Shown: positions 1 to 8,786, counted from the first letter of the stretch. The stretch is 56,905 nt of DNA from Akkermansia sp. (GCA_017477935.1 JAFVIC010000024.1:1-56905); one strand, 5' to 3'. Made by a program: numbers and translations. Notes: generated by a model not told the origin, from the letters alone.

Positions 1-2
1 GC

Positions 3-398
3 GAGGAATACAAAAAAGCGGGCGGTCTTGAGTATGTGGGCAGAACAAAATCTGTGCTGACCAAAATGGGCTTCGGTGAAAAGTATTTTGACCTACCCGT
101 AAACGCACTAAGCGGTGGTCAGAAAACGGCACTTGCACTTGTCGGACTTATTCTGCAAAACCACAGCATTCTCATATTGGACGAACCCACAAACCATCTT
201 GATATTGAGTCTGTAGAATGGCTTGAAAACTATATTAAGGGAGTAAAGGCGACAGTTATTATTATTTCCCATGACCGATATTTTCTTGATGCTGTAACAA
301 CGAAAACTCTTGATGTAGAAAATACTCACGCAACACTGTACAACGGTGCATATTCCGTTTTTGTTGAGAAAAAGAAGAAGGAACGTGAGGTATATCAG
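3..398 (+). pseudogene. ABC-F family ATPase fragment, truncated at both ends
   Basis: An open frame from the window edge encodes the C-terminal nucleotide-binding domain of an ABC-F protein (ribosome-associated ATPases, some giving antibiotic resistance). Visible are the signature LSGGQ, the Walker B stretch LILDEPTNHLD and the switch histidine in SHDRYF, followed by the lysine-rich linker KKKKERE. Homology stops near base 398, where composition changes from AT-rich to GC-rich and the sequence becomes the antisense of the EF-hand gene. Codon use is that of low-GC Firmicutes, unlike everything downstream. It is either a recent insertion that was cut, or a chimeric join in the assembly. The ABC-F family call is firm; the substrate or drug class cannot be told from this fragment. 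Confidence 0.8.
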
Positions 399-955
399 AA
401 CTGGGGAGCCATGGGGCGACGGAAGTCACGGTTCATACCGCACTTGGGACCCTGGTGGCGGCAGCCACGGAACTGGGGATCCTTGCGGTCGCCGCGCTGG
501 CCGTGGAACTTGCCACCCTTGCGGTCGCCGCGCTGGCCATGGAACTTGCCACCCTTGCGGTCGCCACGCTTGCCGTGGAACTTACCACCCTTGCGGTTGC
601 CACGCTTCTCGAAAGCGGCCTTCACAGCCTTCTTCTCTTCATCGCTGAGCTTGCCGTCCTTGTCGGCATCGAACTTGTTCATGAACTCGGCTTTGAAGTG
701 CTCACGCACGGCCTTCTTCTCATTGTCGTCGATCTTGCCGTCCTTGTTAGCGTCGAACTTGGCCATGAACGCGGCCTTGCGAGCCTGCATGAAAGCCTCA
801 CGGTCCTGCTTGGGAGCGGCTTCAGGGGCGGGGGCGGCCTCAGGGGCGGGGGCGGCGACAACTGCGGGAGCGGGAGCCTGAGCGGGAGCCTGCTGAGCCT
901 CCTGAGCGAAAACCGGCAGAGCTGCTACGATGGCGATGATGATGGAGTTCTTCAT
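395..955 (-). CDS. Secreted EF-hand protein with basic 12-residue C-terminal repeats
   Basis: 186 residues. A signal peptide (MKNSIIIAIVAALPVFAQ) is followed by an Ala/Pro linker and two canonical EF-hand loops, DANKDGKIDDNE and DADKDGKLSDEE, each with Asp at positions 1, 3 and 5 and Glu at 12, so calcium binding in the envelope is likely. The tail carries about four 12-residue repeats of the type RGDRKGGKFHGQ, rich in Arg, Lys, Gly and His. Its TGA stop sits exactly at the composition break near base 398, so the true C-terminus may be missing. The 5' leader contains an inverted repeat. Function beyond calcium binding is unknown; the basic repeats could bind polyanions or metals (inference). 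Confidence 0.8.
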   Translation of the reverse strand: MKNSIIIAIVAALPVFAQEAQQAPAQAPAPAVVAAPAPEAAPAPEAAPKQDREAFMQARKAAFMAKFDANKDGKIDDNEKKAVREHFKAEFMNKFDADKDGKLSDEEKKAVKAAFEKRGNRKGGKFHGKRGDRKGGKFHGQRGDRKGGKFHGQRGDRKDPQFRGCRHQGPKCGMNRDFRRPMAPQF

Positions 956-979
956 AATCTTGTTTGTTGTATAAGAGTT

Positions 980-1035
980 TTCAGCCTTGCGGGCTACTTA
1001 CACGTGGGAGAACGTAGCAGCCGGCTGAAATTCTA
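980..1035 (-). promoter_or_regulatory. Putative promoter and structured leader of the EF-hand gene
   Basis: On the minus strand a TAGAAT (1030-1035) sits downstream of a T-rich stretch. The leader then contains GGCTGAAA (1022-1029) and TTTCAGCC (980-987), enclosing a second GCTAC/GTAGC pair, so a two-part hairpin could form before the start codon at 955. The role is unknown. Confidence 0.35.
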
Positions 1036-1056
1036 CAGAAAAAAAGAAAATATTTT

Positions 1057-1085
1057 TTGCAAACGGCATTGATTTTTGTTAGTAT
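1057..1085 (+). promoter_or_regulatory. Putative sigma-70 promoter of leuB
   Basis: TTGCAA (1057-1062), a 17-base spacer and TAGTAT (1080-1085). The predicted start of transcription is near 1092, about 45 bases before the leuB start codon. Confidence 0.5.
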
Positions 1086-1136
1086 CAAGTATGGCATGAG
1101 CTCACTTAGCGCTTGTCATGAGCGTTTAGAGGTAGT

Positions 1137-2249
1137 ATGATGTCGGCAGACATGAATACATATAAAATTGCTGTGCTGGCGGGTGATGGTATCGGCCCGG
1201 AGGTAATGGAGCAGGCTCTGCGCGTGCTGGATGCCGTGGAGTCGAAGTACGGTTTCCGCACGGAGCGCACGGCCTGCTATGTAGGCGGTGCGGGGATTGA
1301 CAACTGCGGCAAGGCTCTGCCTGCCGAAACCCTGGCAGCCTGCGAGGCGGCAGATGCCATACTCTTCGGCTCTGTCGGCGGCCCCAAGTGGGACACACTG
1401 CCGCCCGATGAGCGCCCCGAGCGCGGTGCTTTGCTGCCGCTGCGCCGCCACTTCAAGCTGTATGCCAACCTGCGCCCCGGTATTTGCCTGCCTGAGCTGG
1501 TGGATGCCTCGCCCATCAAGAACAGCATCATCCCGCAGGGGTTCGACATACTCTGCGTGCGCGAACTCACGGGCGGTATGTACTTCGGCGAGCCTAAGTT
1601 CTACGGAGAGCGCGATGGCGAGACGGTGGCACTGGATACCCTTTTCTACAAGAAGAGCGAGGTGGAGCGCATAGCTCACGTGGCGTTCGAGGCTGCCCGA
1701 GGCCGCAGCGGTCGCCTGTGCAGTGTGGACAAGGCGAACGTGCTTGCCTCGTCAGTCATGTGGCGCGAGGTCATGAATACCATCGCCCCGCAATACCCCG
1801 ATGTGCAGCTCACTCACATGTATGTGGACAACGCCGCCATGCAGCTTGTGCGCAATCCCAATCAGTTCGATGTCATGGTGACGGAAAACACCTTCGGTGA
1901 TATTCTTACCGATGAGATGGCTATCGTCTGCGGTTCGCTGGGTATGCTGCCCAGCGCCTCTCTCTGCAAGAATGGCGAGAGCACCTTCGGCCTGTATGAG
2001 CCTTCCGGTGGTTCGGCTCCCGATATAGCGGGGCAGGGCATTGCCAACCCCATCGCGCAGATTCTGTCCATGGCCATGATGCTGCGTTACTCTTGCCACG
2101 AGAGCGCCGCGGCAGATGCCGTCGAGGCCGCCGTGCGTGCCGTTATCGCTGCCGGGTACCGCACCGGTGACCTGAGCACCGGTGCCGAAGGCGAAATTCG
2201 CGTGGGTACCACCGGCATGGGGGACGCCATTATTGCGGCACTGAGCTGA
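1137..2249 (+). CDS. leuB: 3-isopropylmalate dehydrogenase
   Basis: 370 residues, usual for LeuB. It oxidises and decarboxylates 3-isopropylmalate with NAD+ to the leucine precursor 2-oxoisocaproate, in the cytoplasm. The N-terminal GDGIGPEV loop, the metal-binding stretch [13 protein letters not shown] and the NAD-binding signature [20 protein letters not shown] are intact. The start at 1137 is preceded by AGAGG four bases upstream; a second ATG follows directly and a third at 1152, so the exact start is uncertain by a few residues. No other leu gene is adjacent. A strong terminator follows. Isocitrate and tartrate dehydrogenases are relatives, but the length and motifs fit LeuB best. Confidence 0.95.
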   Translation: MMSADMNTYKIAVLAGDGIGPEVMEQALRVLDAVESKYGFRTERTACYVGGAGIDNCGKALPAETLAACEAADAILFGSVGGPKWDTLPPDERPERGALLPLRRHFKLYANLRPGICLPELVDASPIKNSIIPQGFDILCVRELTGGMYFGEPKFYGERDGETVALDTLFYKKSEVERIAHVAFEAARGRSGRLCSVDKANVLASSVMWREVMNTIAPQYPDVQLTHMYVDNAAMQLVRNPNQFDVMVTENTFGDILTDEMAIVCGSLGMLPSASLCKNGESTFGLYEPSGGSAPDIAGQGIANPIAQILSMAMMLRYSCHESAAADAVEAAVRAVIAAGYRTGDLSTGAEGEIRVGTTGMGDAIIAALS

Positions 2250-2265
2250 GAAGCCTGATTCCGGT

Positions 2266-2309
2266 AAAAAAATCCGCTCGTACTCATGGTGAGTTCGAGC
2301 GGTTTTTTT
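2266..2309. terminator. Bidirectional intrinsic terminator between leuB and ribE
   Basis: CCGCTCG (2274-2280) pairs with CGAGCGG (2296-2302), with an inner ACTCA/TGAGT stem. It is flanked by seven A on the left and seven T on the right, so it can end both leuB and the convergent ribE transcript. Confidence 0.9.
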
Positions 2310-2329
2310 AATTCGTTTGTTGTAGTCTG

Positions 2330-2920
2330 TCACTTGTTCGGGAACATCTTTTCGACATATTTGGCAATCATGTCGACCTCGATGTTCACGGGGCTGCCGA
2401 CCTTGTAGCAGTGCATGATGGTGCGCTGCCAGGTGTGCGGGGTAATCCAGAACTCCAGTTCACCGCCCGAGTGAATGGCGGCGATGGTGAGCGATACGCC
2501 ATCGATGGTGATGCTGCCCTTGTCGATGGTGTAACGGGTGAGAGATTCGGGTATGCGGATTCGTACCATGTGGTCCTGCCCGACGGGGGTGATGCTTACG
2601 ACCTCGCCCGTGCAGTCCACATGCCCCATGACCAGGTGGCCGCCGAAACGCCCGCCGGTGCCCATGGCGCGCTCCAGGTTGCAGAGCGAGCCCTCGCTCA
2701 GGCAGCCCAGCGAGGTAACCCGCATGGTCTGTGTGAGCAGGTCGAACTCCACACGTGAGCCCTCTATGCGGTCAACCGTCAGGCAGCAGCCGTTCACGGC
2801 TACGGAATCCCCCAGCGACAGCTCGGCGGCAAAGGGAATGTCGATACCGTAGCGAGCCCCCTTCTCGACCGGGGTGCGCGCGATGACTTTGCCCGTGCAT
2901 TCTACGATTCCGGTAAACAT
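2330..2920 (-). CDS. ribE: Riboflavin synthase alpha chain
   Basis: 196 residues. It converts two molecules of 6,7-dimethyl-8-ribityllumazine into riboflavin and a pyrimidinedione. The two internally homologous lumazine-binding barrels are visible: the first starts MFTGIVECTGKV, the second around residue 98 with GHLVMGHVDCTGEV; SLTIA occurs in the second. Length is normal for the family. The start codon lies 7 bases after the stop of the antiporter gene, so it is probably translated from the same mRNA. No FMN riboswitch is visible. Confidence 0.95.
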   Translation of the reverse strand: MFTGIVECTGKVIARTPVEKGARYGIDIPFAAELSLGDSVAVNGCCLTVDRIEGSRVEFDLLTQTMRVTSLGCLSEGSLCNLERAMGTGGRFGGHLVMGHVDCTGEVVSITPVGQDHMVRIRIPESLTRYTIDKGSITIDGVSLTIAAIHSGGELEFWITPHTWQRTIMHCYKVGSPVNIEVDMIAKYVEKMFPNK

Positions 2921-2927
2921 GGCTTTA

Positions 2928-4850
2928 TCAGCGGATGAGGATGAAGAACAGGAACATGATGGTCGTGGGCAGGAAGGCCCACAGGAAGAGCTTCAGCGCG
3001 CTGATACCGCTCTTGAAGTACTTGCCCAGAATAGCCTGGCCCGCCGGGTTGGGGGCGTTGGCAATCACGGTCAGACCACCGCCGGTCACGGCGCCGGCCA
3101 CGATGGCGTACTTAATCTCCTCTTGCAGGTTGGGTACGGTGCTGGCCAGGAAGGTGACGGAGGCGTTGTCGTTGAAAGCGGTCAGTACGCTGGCCACACC
3201 CATGGTGGCCGTGGCACCGAGCTCAGAAAGAGCCTGCAGCACGGGTTGCATCCACCACCCCTGCACGCCGCCCATAATCAGCAGGCCGGCCAGGAAGAAG
3301 GCTACCAGCATGGGTACCTTGATGGAGAAGGCGTTCTGGTACTGCGGAGTGGCCATGGTGAAGCCCAGGAAGAACATGAAACCGCCGATGAAGCAGGCGG
3401 GGTGGTGGGCGAAGTATACCGTCCAGGCCAGGAAGAAGATGGACACGCCGTAGACCCAGACGGGGATGATGTCCTGGCGGTCTTCCCAGGTGGTAGGCAC
3501 GGCGCTGTCGAAGGCGCTGTTGGCGCGCTGAACTTCGGCCAGGCGGGTGAATTCTTTGCGGAACACCATGAAGTAGATGACATTGGCCAGCACGATACCC
3601 ACAACGGCCTTCCACCCGAAGTGCAGGAACATGTGGCCCATGCCCCAATCCCACTTACCGGCTACCATCACGATGGGCGGTGCGGCGAAGTGTGTCAGGG
3701 TGCCACCGACGGAGACATTCACGAACAGCAGGGCAATGGTGGCGTATTTCAGTGAATCGGCGGGCTTGAGCTGGTAGAATTTCTTACCCAGCAGGATGGC
3801 TGCCAGGGTCATGGCGGCAGGCTCGGTGATGAAGGAGCCCAGCAGCGGGGCAATGCACAGTACCGACAGCCACCACGCCGCCGGCGTGCCCTTGCCCAGA
3901 GAGGCTCCGAACTTCAGCGTGTTTTCTGCCAGGCGGTAAATCGGGCGGGAGGAGGCAATCACCATCACCACCGCTACGAACAGCGGCTCGGTGAAACTGG
4001 TGTCGTGGTCGATGTAGAGCAGGAAATCCTCCATCGAGTAGTAAGACTGGCACACCAACGCAAAGGGAATAATCCACAGGCCGAACACTACTTCCACCTC
4101 GCCCAGAAAGTGGCACAGGGTCGAGGCGAACGATACCGGCACGCGCTGCTCGGGGTGCAGAATACGGAATTTCTCCTGCTTGAGTCGCTGTTTGTGGGCG
4201 TGCTCGAGTTTGTGGGCCAGTGATTGGAACTTGGGTGCCAGGAAGGTGTGCAGAATGGCACACAGGAAGATGATGGTGGCGGCGAGGTTGAAGTTGTCGA
4301 CCGCGACGCGGTGGCAGAGCTTGTCCCACAGCCCCATACCCTCTTCTTCGGGGGTGTAGATACCCAGCGGGATGGGGAAGCGGCTGTACTGCTCCTTGCC
4401 GCCGGTGTAGTGGGTGGTCCAGGCCGGGATTTCGTCTTTGTTGCGGTTCCATACGGTTTTGCCGCAGTCAGGGCAGGGCATGCCGTTGGAGGGGGGGAGG
4501 AACTTCTCTTTGAGCTTGGCGTGGTCGAGCGCGCTGTGGCCGTCGAAGGCATGGTGGCCGCTGTAGCGCATGTACCCTTGCAGGAACTTGTAGCTCATAT
4601 CGTGTGCGGCTGCACGCAGGGCAGCTTTGGCCTGATCGCTCAGGTGGTCTGCGCCGGCAATAAGTTCTTCCTTGAGTTGTTCTTCCGTTTTCACCGGCTC
4701 AGGAGCAGGGGCAGGCTCAGCTACTGTGGCGGCGGTAGTAGCAATGGCTGCTGCCGGCTCCGTGGCTATGGGCTCTGCCTGCTGGGCAAACGCTGCACAA
4801 CCGAATCCGGCAAGGCATGCCAGGGCGATTTGATACATGAATCTCTGCAT
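2928..4850 (-). CDS. Putative Na+/H+ antiporter with a periplasmic N-terminal extension
   Basis: 640 residues. A signal-like segment (MQRFMYQIALACLAGFGCAAFA) is followed by an Ala/Pro/Glu-rich region and a soluble part with a CPDCG zinc-ribbon-like pair near residue 128. From about residue 190 there are many hydrophobic helices. The sequence resembles the putative Na+/H+ antiporter family that is also found in Chlamydiae and other PVC bacteria; transport activity is inferred from that family. Hydrophobic loops rich in Gly, Asn and Pro (for example TGGGLTVIANAPNPAG near the C-terminus) resemble ion-transporter discontinuous helices. It is the first gene of a pair with ribE, with 7 bases between them. 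Confidence 0.7.
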   Translation of the reverse strand: MQRFMYQIALACLAGFGCAAFAQQAEPIATEPAAAIATTAATVAEPAPAPEPVKTEEQLKEELIAGADHLSDQAKAALRAAAHDMSYKFLQGYMRYSGHHAFDGHSALDHAKLKEKFLPPSNGMPCPDCGKTVWNRNKDEIPAWTTHYTGGKEQYSRFPIPLGIYTPEEEGMGLWDKLCHRVAVDNFNLAATIIFLCAILHTFLAPKFQSLAHKLEHAHKQRLKQEKFRILHPEQRVPVSFASTLCHFLGEVEVVFGLWIIPFALVCQSYYSMEDFLLYIDHDTSFTEPLFVAVVMVIASSRPIYRLAENTLKFGASLGKGTPAAWWLSVLCIAPLLGSFITEPAAMTLAAILLGKKFYQLKPADSLKYATIALLFVNVSVGGTLTHFAAPPIVMVAGKWDWGMGHMFLHFGWKAVVGIVLANVIYFMVFRKEFTRLAEVQRANSAFDSAVPTTWEDRQDIIPVWVYGVSIFFLAWTVYFAHHPACFIGGFMFFLGFTMATPQYQNAFSIKVPMLVAFFLAGLLIMGGVQGWWMQPVLQALSELGATATMGVASVLTAFNDNASVTFLASTVPNLQEEIKYAIVAGAVTGGGLTVIANAPNPAGQAILGKYFKSGISALKLFLWAFLPTTIMFLFFILIR

Positions 4851-4965
4851 GGCGTAAGTTACGTTGATGCTACTATACTAGCATATTCACACCCGTATGG
4901 CGAGTGAAAAATGCCGCCCGTTTTTCAAATGTAGTCATAATCTGCGGGTGTGTCGCCGTATAACC

Positions 4966-4996
4966 AGAAAACCCGGTGCCGTTTCGGGCACCGGGT
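4966..4996 (-). terminator. Intrinsic terminator of the RRM-protein gene
   Basis: ACCCGGTGCC (4971-4980) pairs perfectly with GGCACCGGGT (4987-4996). On the minus strand it is followed by TTTTC. It lies just after the stop codon at 5023. Confidence 0.85.
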
Positions 4997-5022
4997 GGGG
5001 GGGAAGCTTGTTGAACTTGCGG

Positions 5023-5691
5023 TCAGGCCTGCGGTTCTTCTTCGCGCAGTACGGCGGTGACAGGCTCGCTCTCAGCAGGGGCGGGTGCCGGCTGTTCGGC
5101 GGGGGTGTTTTCCGTTTTCTCCTGAGCGGTGTCGGGGCGGTCGCTGGCGGCGCTCACCATGAGTTCGCGGCCCATGAAGGGCTGGCCGTGCAGCACCTCG
5201 GCAGCCTTGCGGGCGTCCTCCAGCTGGTACATCTCCACGAAGGCGTAACCCTTGCTCTTGTAGGTGCGGGGGTTGTAGATGATGTCGATGCTGCGCACAT
5301 TGCCGAAGCCCTTGAAGAGGTCCTCAAGCTCGCTTTCCGTGGCCTCGTACGACAGATTGCCGACGTACAGGCGGGCGTTGCGGGTGGGCGGGGTGGAGGT
5401 AGCGCGGCGGCGGCTTTTGCCGGTGGCGGCGGGGTTGCCGCCGTGGTTGTTGGTTTTAGCTATGCGTACCTTCTGGGGGGCATTGTTGCGGTTTTTCTTC
5501 TCGCGCCTCTCCTCGGGCTTGTTTTTCTTCTTGCCGAAGCCGAAGAAGCTCAGGATACGCTGCAGCAGCGAGGGTTTGCGGGCGGGGGTGGGCTCGGGGC
5601 GGGGCATGCGCTGCCGACGGTGGCGGCCCTGGTTGTTGCGACGGCGGCGGGCACCCTGTCCCTGTCGTCCTTGCGTGTGGTGTTCAGCCAT
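5023..5691 (-). CDS. RRM-domain RNA-binding protein
   Basis: About 222 residues from the start MAEHHTQGRQ; an upstream ATG at 5742 would add 17 residues, and neither has a clear ribosome binding site. The N-terminal third is rich in Arg, Gln and Pro. A single RNA recognition motif lies in the middle, with RNP2 as RLYVGNL and RNP1 as KSKGYAFVEM, both with the aromatic residues that stack on RNA. The tail is acidic and rich in Glu, Pro and Ala. The domain is that of small bacterial RRM proteins found in cyanobacteria and PVC bacteria. It probably binds single-stranded RNA in the cytoplasm; the target is unknown. It stands alone between two terminator-like regions. Confidence 0.8.
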   Translation of the reverse strand: MAEHHTQGRQGQGARRRRNNQGRHRRQRMPRPEPTPARKPSLLQRILSFFGFGKKKNKPEERREKKNRNNAPQKVRIAKTNNHGGNPAATGKSRRRATSTPPTRNARLYVGNLSYEATESELEDLFKGFGNVRSIDIIYNPRTYKSKGYAFVEMYQLEDARKAAEVLHGQPFMGRELMVSAASDRPDTAQEKTENTPAEQPAPAPAESEPVTAVLREEEPQA

Positions 5692-6046
5692 TGTGTTTGT
5701 GTGTGTTGTGCGGCGCTCAGCGCGCGTCACCGTTACCTGCATTTTTCACGCTCAGGTCGGGAGCGGGAGCGCCATTGTGAGTTCTTGTGTGCTATGTGGA
5801 GGCGGCAGGCGCGCATGCAATGGAGAGAGCTTGCGCCAATCTCGCAAGATATTGCGGATTAAGAGTCGCCTGACCACAGTATACTGGGTGCCGGTGTCGA
5901 AGCAAGAAAAAAGTGTGTCATACCGTGCAGCCGGTACGGGCGCGCATTGCCTCAAAATTCCGGTCACCGAACGGACACTTATTGACTTGTTTAAGGGTGA
6001 GTTATCGGCTCAAGTTTCGGTGACTGCAATGATGAGGCAATACGCC
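5692..6046. other. Intergenic region between the RRM and ankyrin genes
   Basis: About 355 bases with no convincing gene. It holds the leader of the RRM gene and a seven-codon frame reading MALPLPT on the minus strand about 80 bases upstream of the RRM start. A 9-base inverted repeat (GTCACCGAA near 5963 and TTCGGTGAC near 6017) encloses about 50 bases; it could be a weak terminator of the ankyrin gene, but no T-run is seen. Confidence 0.4.
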
Positions 6047-6862
6047 TTACTTGCCGGCAGCGGCACGGTTGAGCAGGCGGCGGATGGCGGCGGCATTCGG
6101 CCCGGTCACGCAATCCGCCGGGGTCACGCCACTGTCGGTGCGCGCATGTACATCGGCCCCGTGGGCAAGCAACCAGCTCACCATCTCGGTGTAGCTGAGT
6201 TCGCAGGCCAGGTGCAGCGCGGTGCTGCCTTTGCCTTCGGGGTAGGTTATATTCACGCTTTCACCGGCTTCGATACGCTGCAGGAGTTGCAGCAGGCGGG
6301 TGCGGTACAGACGCTGCAACGGGGTGCTGTAGTTCTTTTTCTCCAGCTTGCGCCGCAGGGTGAGCAGCTCTTTATCCGTGGTGCGGGTGGGGGGCTGAAT
6401 CGTGGCTTTGATATGGCGGACGGTGGCGATGTTGCTGCCGTGGTAAATGCCTTCGATTGCTACGGCGGTGGTGGGGGAGGTGAATTGCAGGGTGATGAGG
6501 CGCAGCACGCCGACCTGTCGGGATTGCCGCATATCGACATCTATTTCGCCCAGGTCGCCGCCTTTGCAGCGGTAGGTGTAGGTGCCACCCTGACCGTCAG
6601 CGGTGATGGGCAGCAGGCGGCGGGAGCTTTTGGGGGGTACTGATGCTGCGTGAAACACGGCGGCTACATCCCGGCGCGGGCCGGTAATCTGTTGCAGGCT
6701 CACCCAGCCGCTGTTGCCGTCGGTTGCGGTTTCGACACAGAATTCGGCGGCGCTGTAATCGAGCACGAGCTCAGCGCCGTTCAAATCTGTCGGTGCCGGT
6801 TCTGCTGTGCAGCATATTGCAGATGCCAGCCATACAAGCGTTATCGGGATATTGAATTTCAT
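6047..6862 (-). CDS. Secreted protein with C-terminal ankyrin repeats
   Basis: 271 residues. A signal peptide (MKFNIPITLVWLASAICCTA) is followed by a beta-rich region of unknown fold, a Lys/Arg/Leu-rich helical stretch (about residues 165-200) and one complete plus one partial ankyrin repeat near the C-terminus, with the hallmarks STALHLACE and LLAHGADVHA. Ankyrin repeats mediate protein contacts. The start lies only 5 bases after the stop of the TPM-domain gene, so the two are very likely co-transcribed and may act together in the envelope. The first half matches nothing I recognise. Confidence 0.7.
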   Translation of the reverse strand: MKFNIPITLVWLASAICCTAEPAPTDLNGAELVLDYSAAEFCVETATDGNSGWVSLQQITGPRRDVAAVFHAASVPPKSSRRLLPITADGQGGTYTYRCKGGDLGEIDVDMRQSRQVGVLRLITLQFTSPTTAVAIEGIYHGSNIATVRHIKATIQPPTRTTDKELLTLRRKLEKKNYSTPLQRLYRTRLLQLLQRIEAGESVNITYPEGKGSTALHLACELSYTEMVSWLLAHGADVHARTDSGVTPADCVTGPNAAAIRRLLNRAAAGK

Positions 6863-6867
6863 GTGCT

Positions 6868-8751
6868 TCAGAAGGGTTTTTTCTCTTTCTCGGCCTCTTT
6901 CCCCTCCAGGTACTTCACGTAGCGCGAAACCCCGGCACCGTAGCGCGATGCCAGTCGATTGTCGGGCTCAGACTCCAGCAGGCGGCCGCAGCTGCGGTTC
7001 CAGTAGATGAACCACCATACAAGCCCGAGCAGAGCTGCCATCACGCCGCCGGCAGCTAGGTAGCTGTTAGCCCCGCCGGCTTCTATCCATTCGCGTGCTT
7101 TGTCCTTCCAGCTGACTTTTTTCTCTTTGGGTTTCGGCTTGAGGGGTAAATCGAGCTTGCGCACACCGGTGGCGGAGTCCGGGTTCAGCGGGGTGAAGGC
7201 GGCCGAAACGGGTTCGAGCATGGCGTGCAGGCAGCGCACAGCGGCCAGCAGCCCCTGGCCACCGCCACCGGCTGTCATCACACGGCTGCGCACGCTGTCT
7301 GACCAGTCGCGCACCTGTTCCGGGGTCGGTTCGATTTCTTTGTACCCGATATCCACTGAGGGCGGTTCACCTACGGCGTATTGGAGCAATACGGTGTATT
7401 GACCGGGCTGGGCAATCTGGCGCACCAGGTTGGGGGCAGCCACTTCGCAGGGGATTTCCTGCCCGTTTTTGAAAACGGACACATAGATGTGAAAGCGTGA
7501 GTGCGCATTGAGCTCGCGCAGCAGGTGCATGACGTCGGCACGCTCGACCTCGGTGAGCAGCTGCTGGGGGTCGCGCAGTACTGTGCCGTGCGGGTCGAGG
7601 TATTGCTGGCAGTAGCGGCCGGGTACGCGGGTGTCGCTCTCGGCGTTTTCGCCTGAATCGCGGCGGCGCTGGGCGGCAGAGCGTTTATCGGCTGCGGGTT
7701 CGGCGGCGCGCTGTACACCGCCGGGCATGAGCCGGTTGTAGCACTCCGGCAAGCGGCCTGACATCAGGTGGCGATAGTCGACGGATGACCAGCGGGGCTC
7801 GATATTGTACGCGGCGGGTGCTCCCGGTACGACAGGCTCGGGGGCAGGCGTGGCTTCCGGCTGCGGTTGCTCGGCTGCGGGGGTGCCCCCGGCAGGATTC
7901 GCCGGGGCTGCTGCGGGGGCGGGATTTTCGGCCGGGGGGTCGGGCTGCTGAGCCCGGGCTGAGGGGGCAGCGGCCAGTGCCAGGCTGCAACTCAGCAACC
8001 AGGGCAGTGCATAGCTTTTACGGCGGGTTGCTGCGGCGCGCAGGGTTTTGTTCACGCGGCGGGTGGCCTGTGCCAGTTGAGCTGTGGCGGCCTTCATTAC
8101 CAGGCGCAGGGCGGTGACCATTTCACGCTCACGGAACTGCAGGCGCGCACCTACGATACACGAGGTAATGCGGTCGGGGTTGATGTAGGGGTCGAGCATG
8201 TACCCCCACGAAAAACAGGCTACTTCGAGCTGAACATCCAGCACGAGCGTCAGCATCCATTCCTGCTTGACAGGGGGTGGCGTGGGCAGGCAGAGGTCGC
8301 GCACCCAGCCGCAGAATCCCTGCCAGTTGCGGGTCAGCCAGCCGGGTTCCTCTTCATCCGGCATCGGGCGAGCCTCGCCGGGTTTGCGCTCGCTCATGGC
8401 GACTTCTTCAATCGTGCGCTGCTGCTCGCGGCGACCGAACGAGGGGTGGTGTATGCGGGCGTGGTTGAGCACCCAGTGTGCCTGGGAGCGGAAATCCTGC
8501 AGCTTACCTCGGTCGGTTATATAAATACAGAGCACAACGGGTGATACGCGGCGCTCCAGATTTGCCAGGGTGTTCAGCAGCTCCGTGCGCTCACGGTGCG
8601 TCAGGGCACCGGCTTCGTCCACCACGCGGGTGAATTCTACATCATTGCTGCCGAACATTTTATCGGCCCGTAGCATACTATAACCGCACAGCGGGCACTG
8701 TTGTTCGGCACCCGGGTGAATGGTGGCATTGCATTTGGGACATATCGGCAT
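6868..8751 (-). CDS. Zinc-ribbon and TPM-domain membrane protein
   Basis: 627 residues. It opens with a four-cysteine zinc ribbon (CPKC near residue 4 and CPLC near residue 19). A TPM-like domain (about 38-240), with stretches such as EAGALTHRERTELL and SPVVLCIYITD, is followed by a basic segment and a hydrophobic segment (WLLSCSLALAAAPSARA, about 250-270). A long Pro/Ala/Glu linker leads to a second TPM-like domain (about 395-520) and a C-terminal membrane helix (YLAAGGVMAALLGLVWWFIY). Duplicated TPM domains on both sides of a membrane segment are unusual. TPM proteins are linked to protein complex repair or cell-surface roles; the job here is unknown. The ankyrin gene follows at once. Confidence 0.65.
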   Translation of the reverse strand: MPICPKCNATIHPGAEQQCPLCGYSMLRADKMFGSNDVEFTRVVDEAGALTHRERTELLNTLANLERRVSPVVLCIYITDRGKLQDFRSQAHWVLNHARIHHPSFGRREQQRTIEEVAMSERKPGEARPMPDEEEPGWLTRNWQGFCGWVRDLCLPTPPPVKQEWMLTLVLDVQLEVACFSWGYMLDPYINPDRITSCIVGARLQFREREMVTALRLVMKAATAQLAQATRRVNKTLRAAATRRKSYALPWLLSCSLALAAAPSARAQQPDPPAENPAPAAAPANPAGGTPAAEQPQPEATPAPEPVVPGAPAAYNIEPRWSSVDYRHLMSGRLPECYNRLMPGGVQRAAEPAADKRSAAQRRRDSGENAESDTRVPGRYCQQYLDPHGTVLRDPQQLLTEVERADVMHLLRELNAHSRFHIYVSVFKNGQEIPCEVAAPNLVRQIAQPGQYTVLLQYAVGEPPSVDIGYKEIEPTPEQVRDWSDSVRSRVMTAGGGGQGLLAAVRCLHAMLEPVSAAFTPLNPDSATGVRKLDLPLKPKPKEKKVSWKDKAREWIEAGGANSYLAAGGVMAALLGLVWWFIYWNRSCGRLLESEPDNRLASRYGAGVSRYVKYLEGKEAEKEKKPF

Positions 8752-8757
8752 GGCTTT

Positions 8758-8786
8758 TTTATAGCTTTTTTCCGCGGCGGTGTGAA
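8758..8786 (-). promoter_or_regulatory. Promoter giving a leaderless TPM-protein mRNA
   Basis: On the minus strand TTCACA (8781-8786), 17 bases, TATAAA (8758-8763), then only 6 bases before the ATG at 8751. Transcription is expected to start on or next to the start codon. Confidence 0.55.

Noticed and set aside
455..1072. Long plus-strand frame opposite the EF-hand gene
   Set aside because: It is the antisense of the repeats and signal peptide of the EF-hand gene; low-complexity Leu/Ala-rich reading with no homology.
2874..3755. Long plus-strand frame opposite the antiporter
   Set aside because: Rich in His, Gly and Gln, as antisense readings of membrane proteins in GC-rich DNA usually are; the minus-strand antiporter is convincing.
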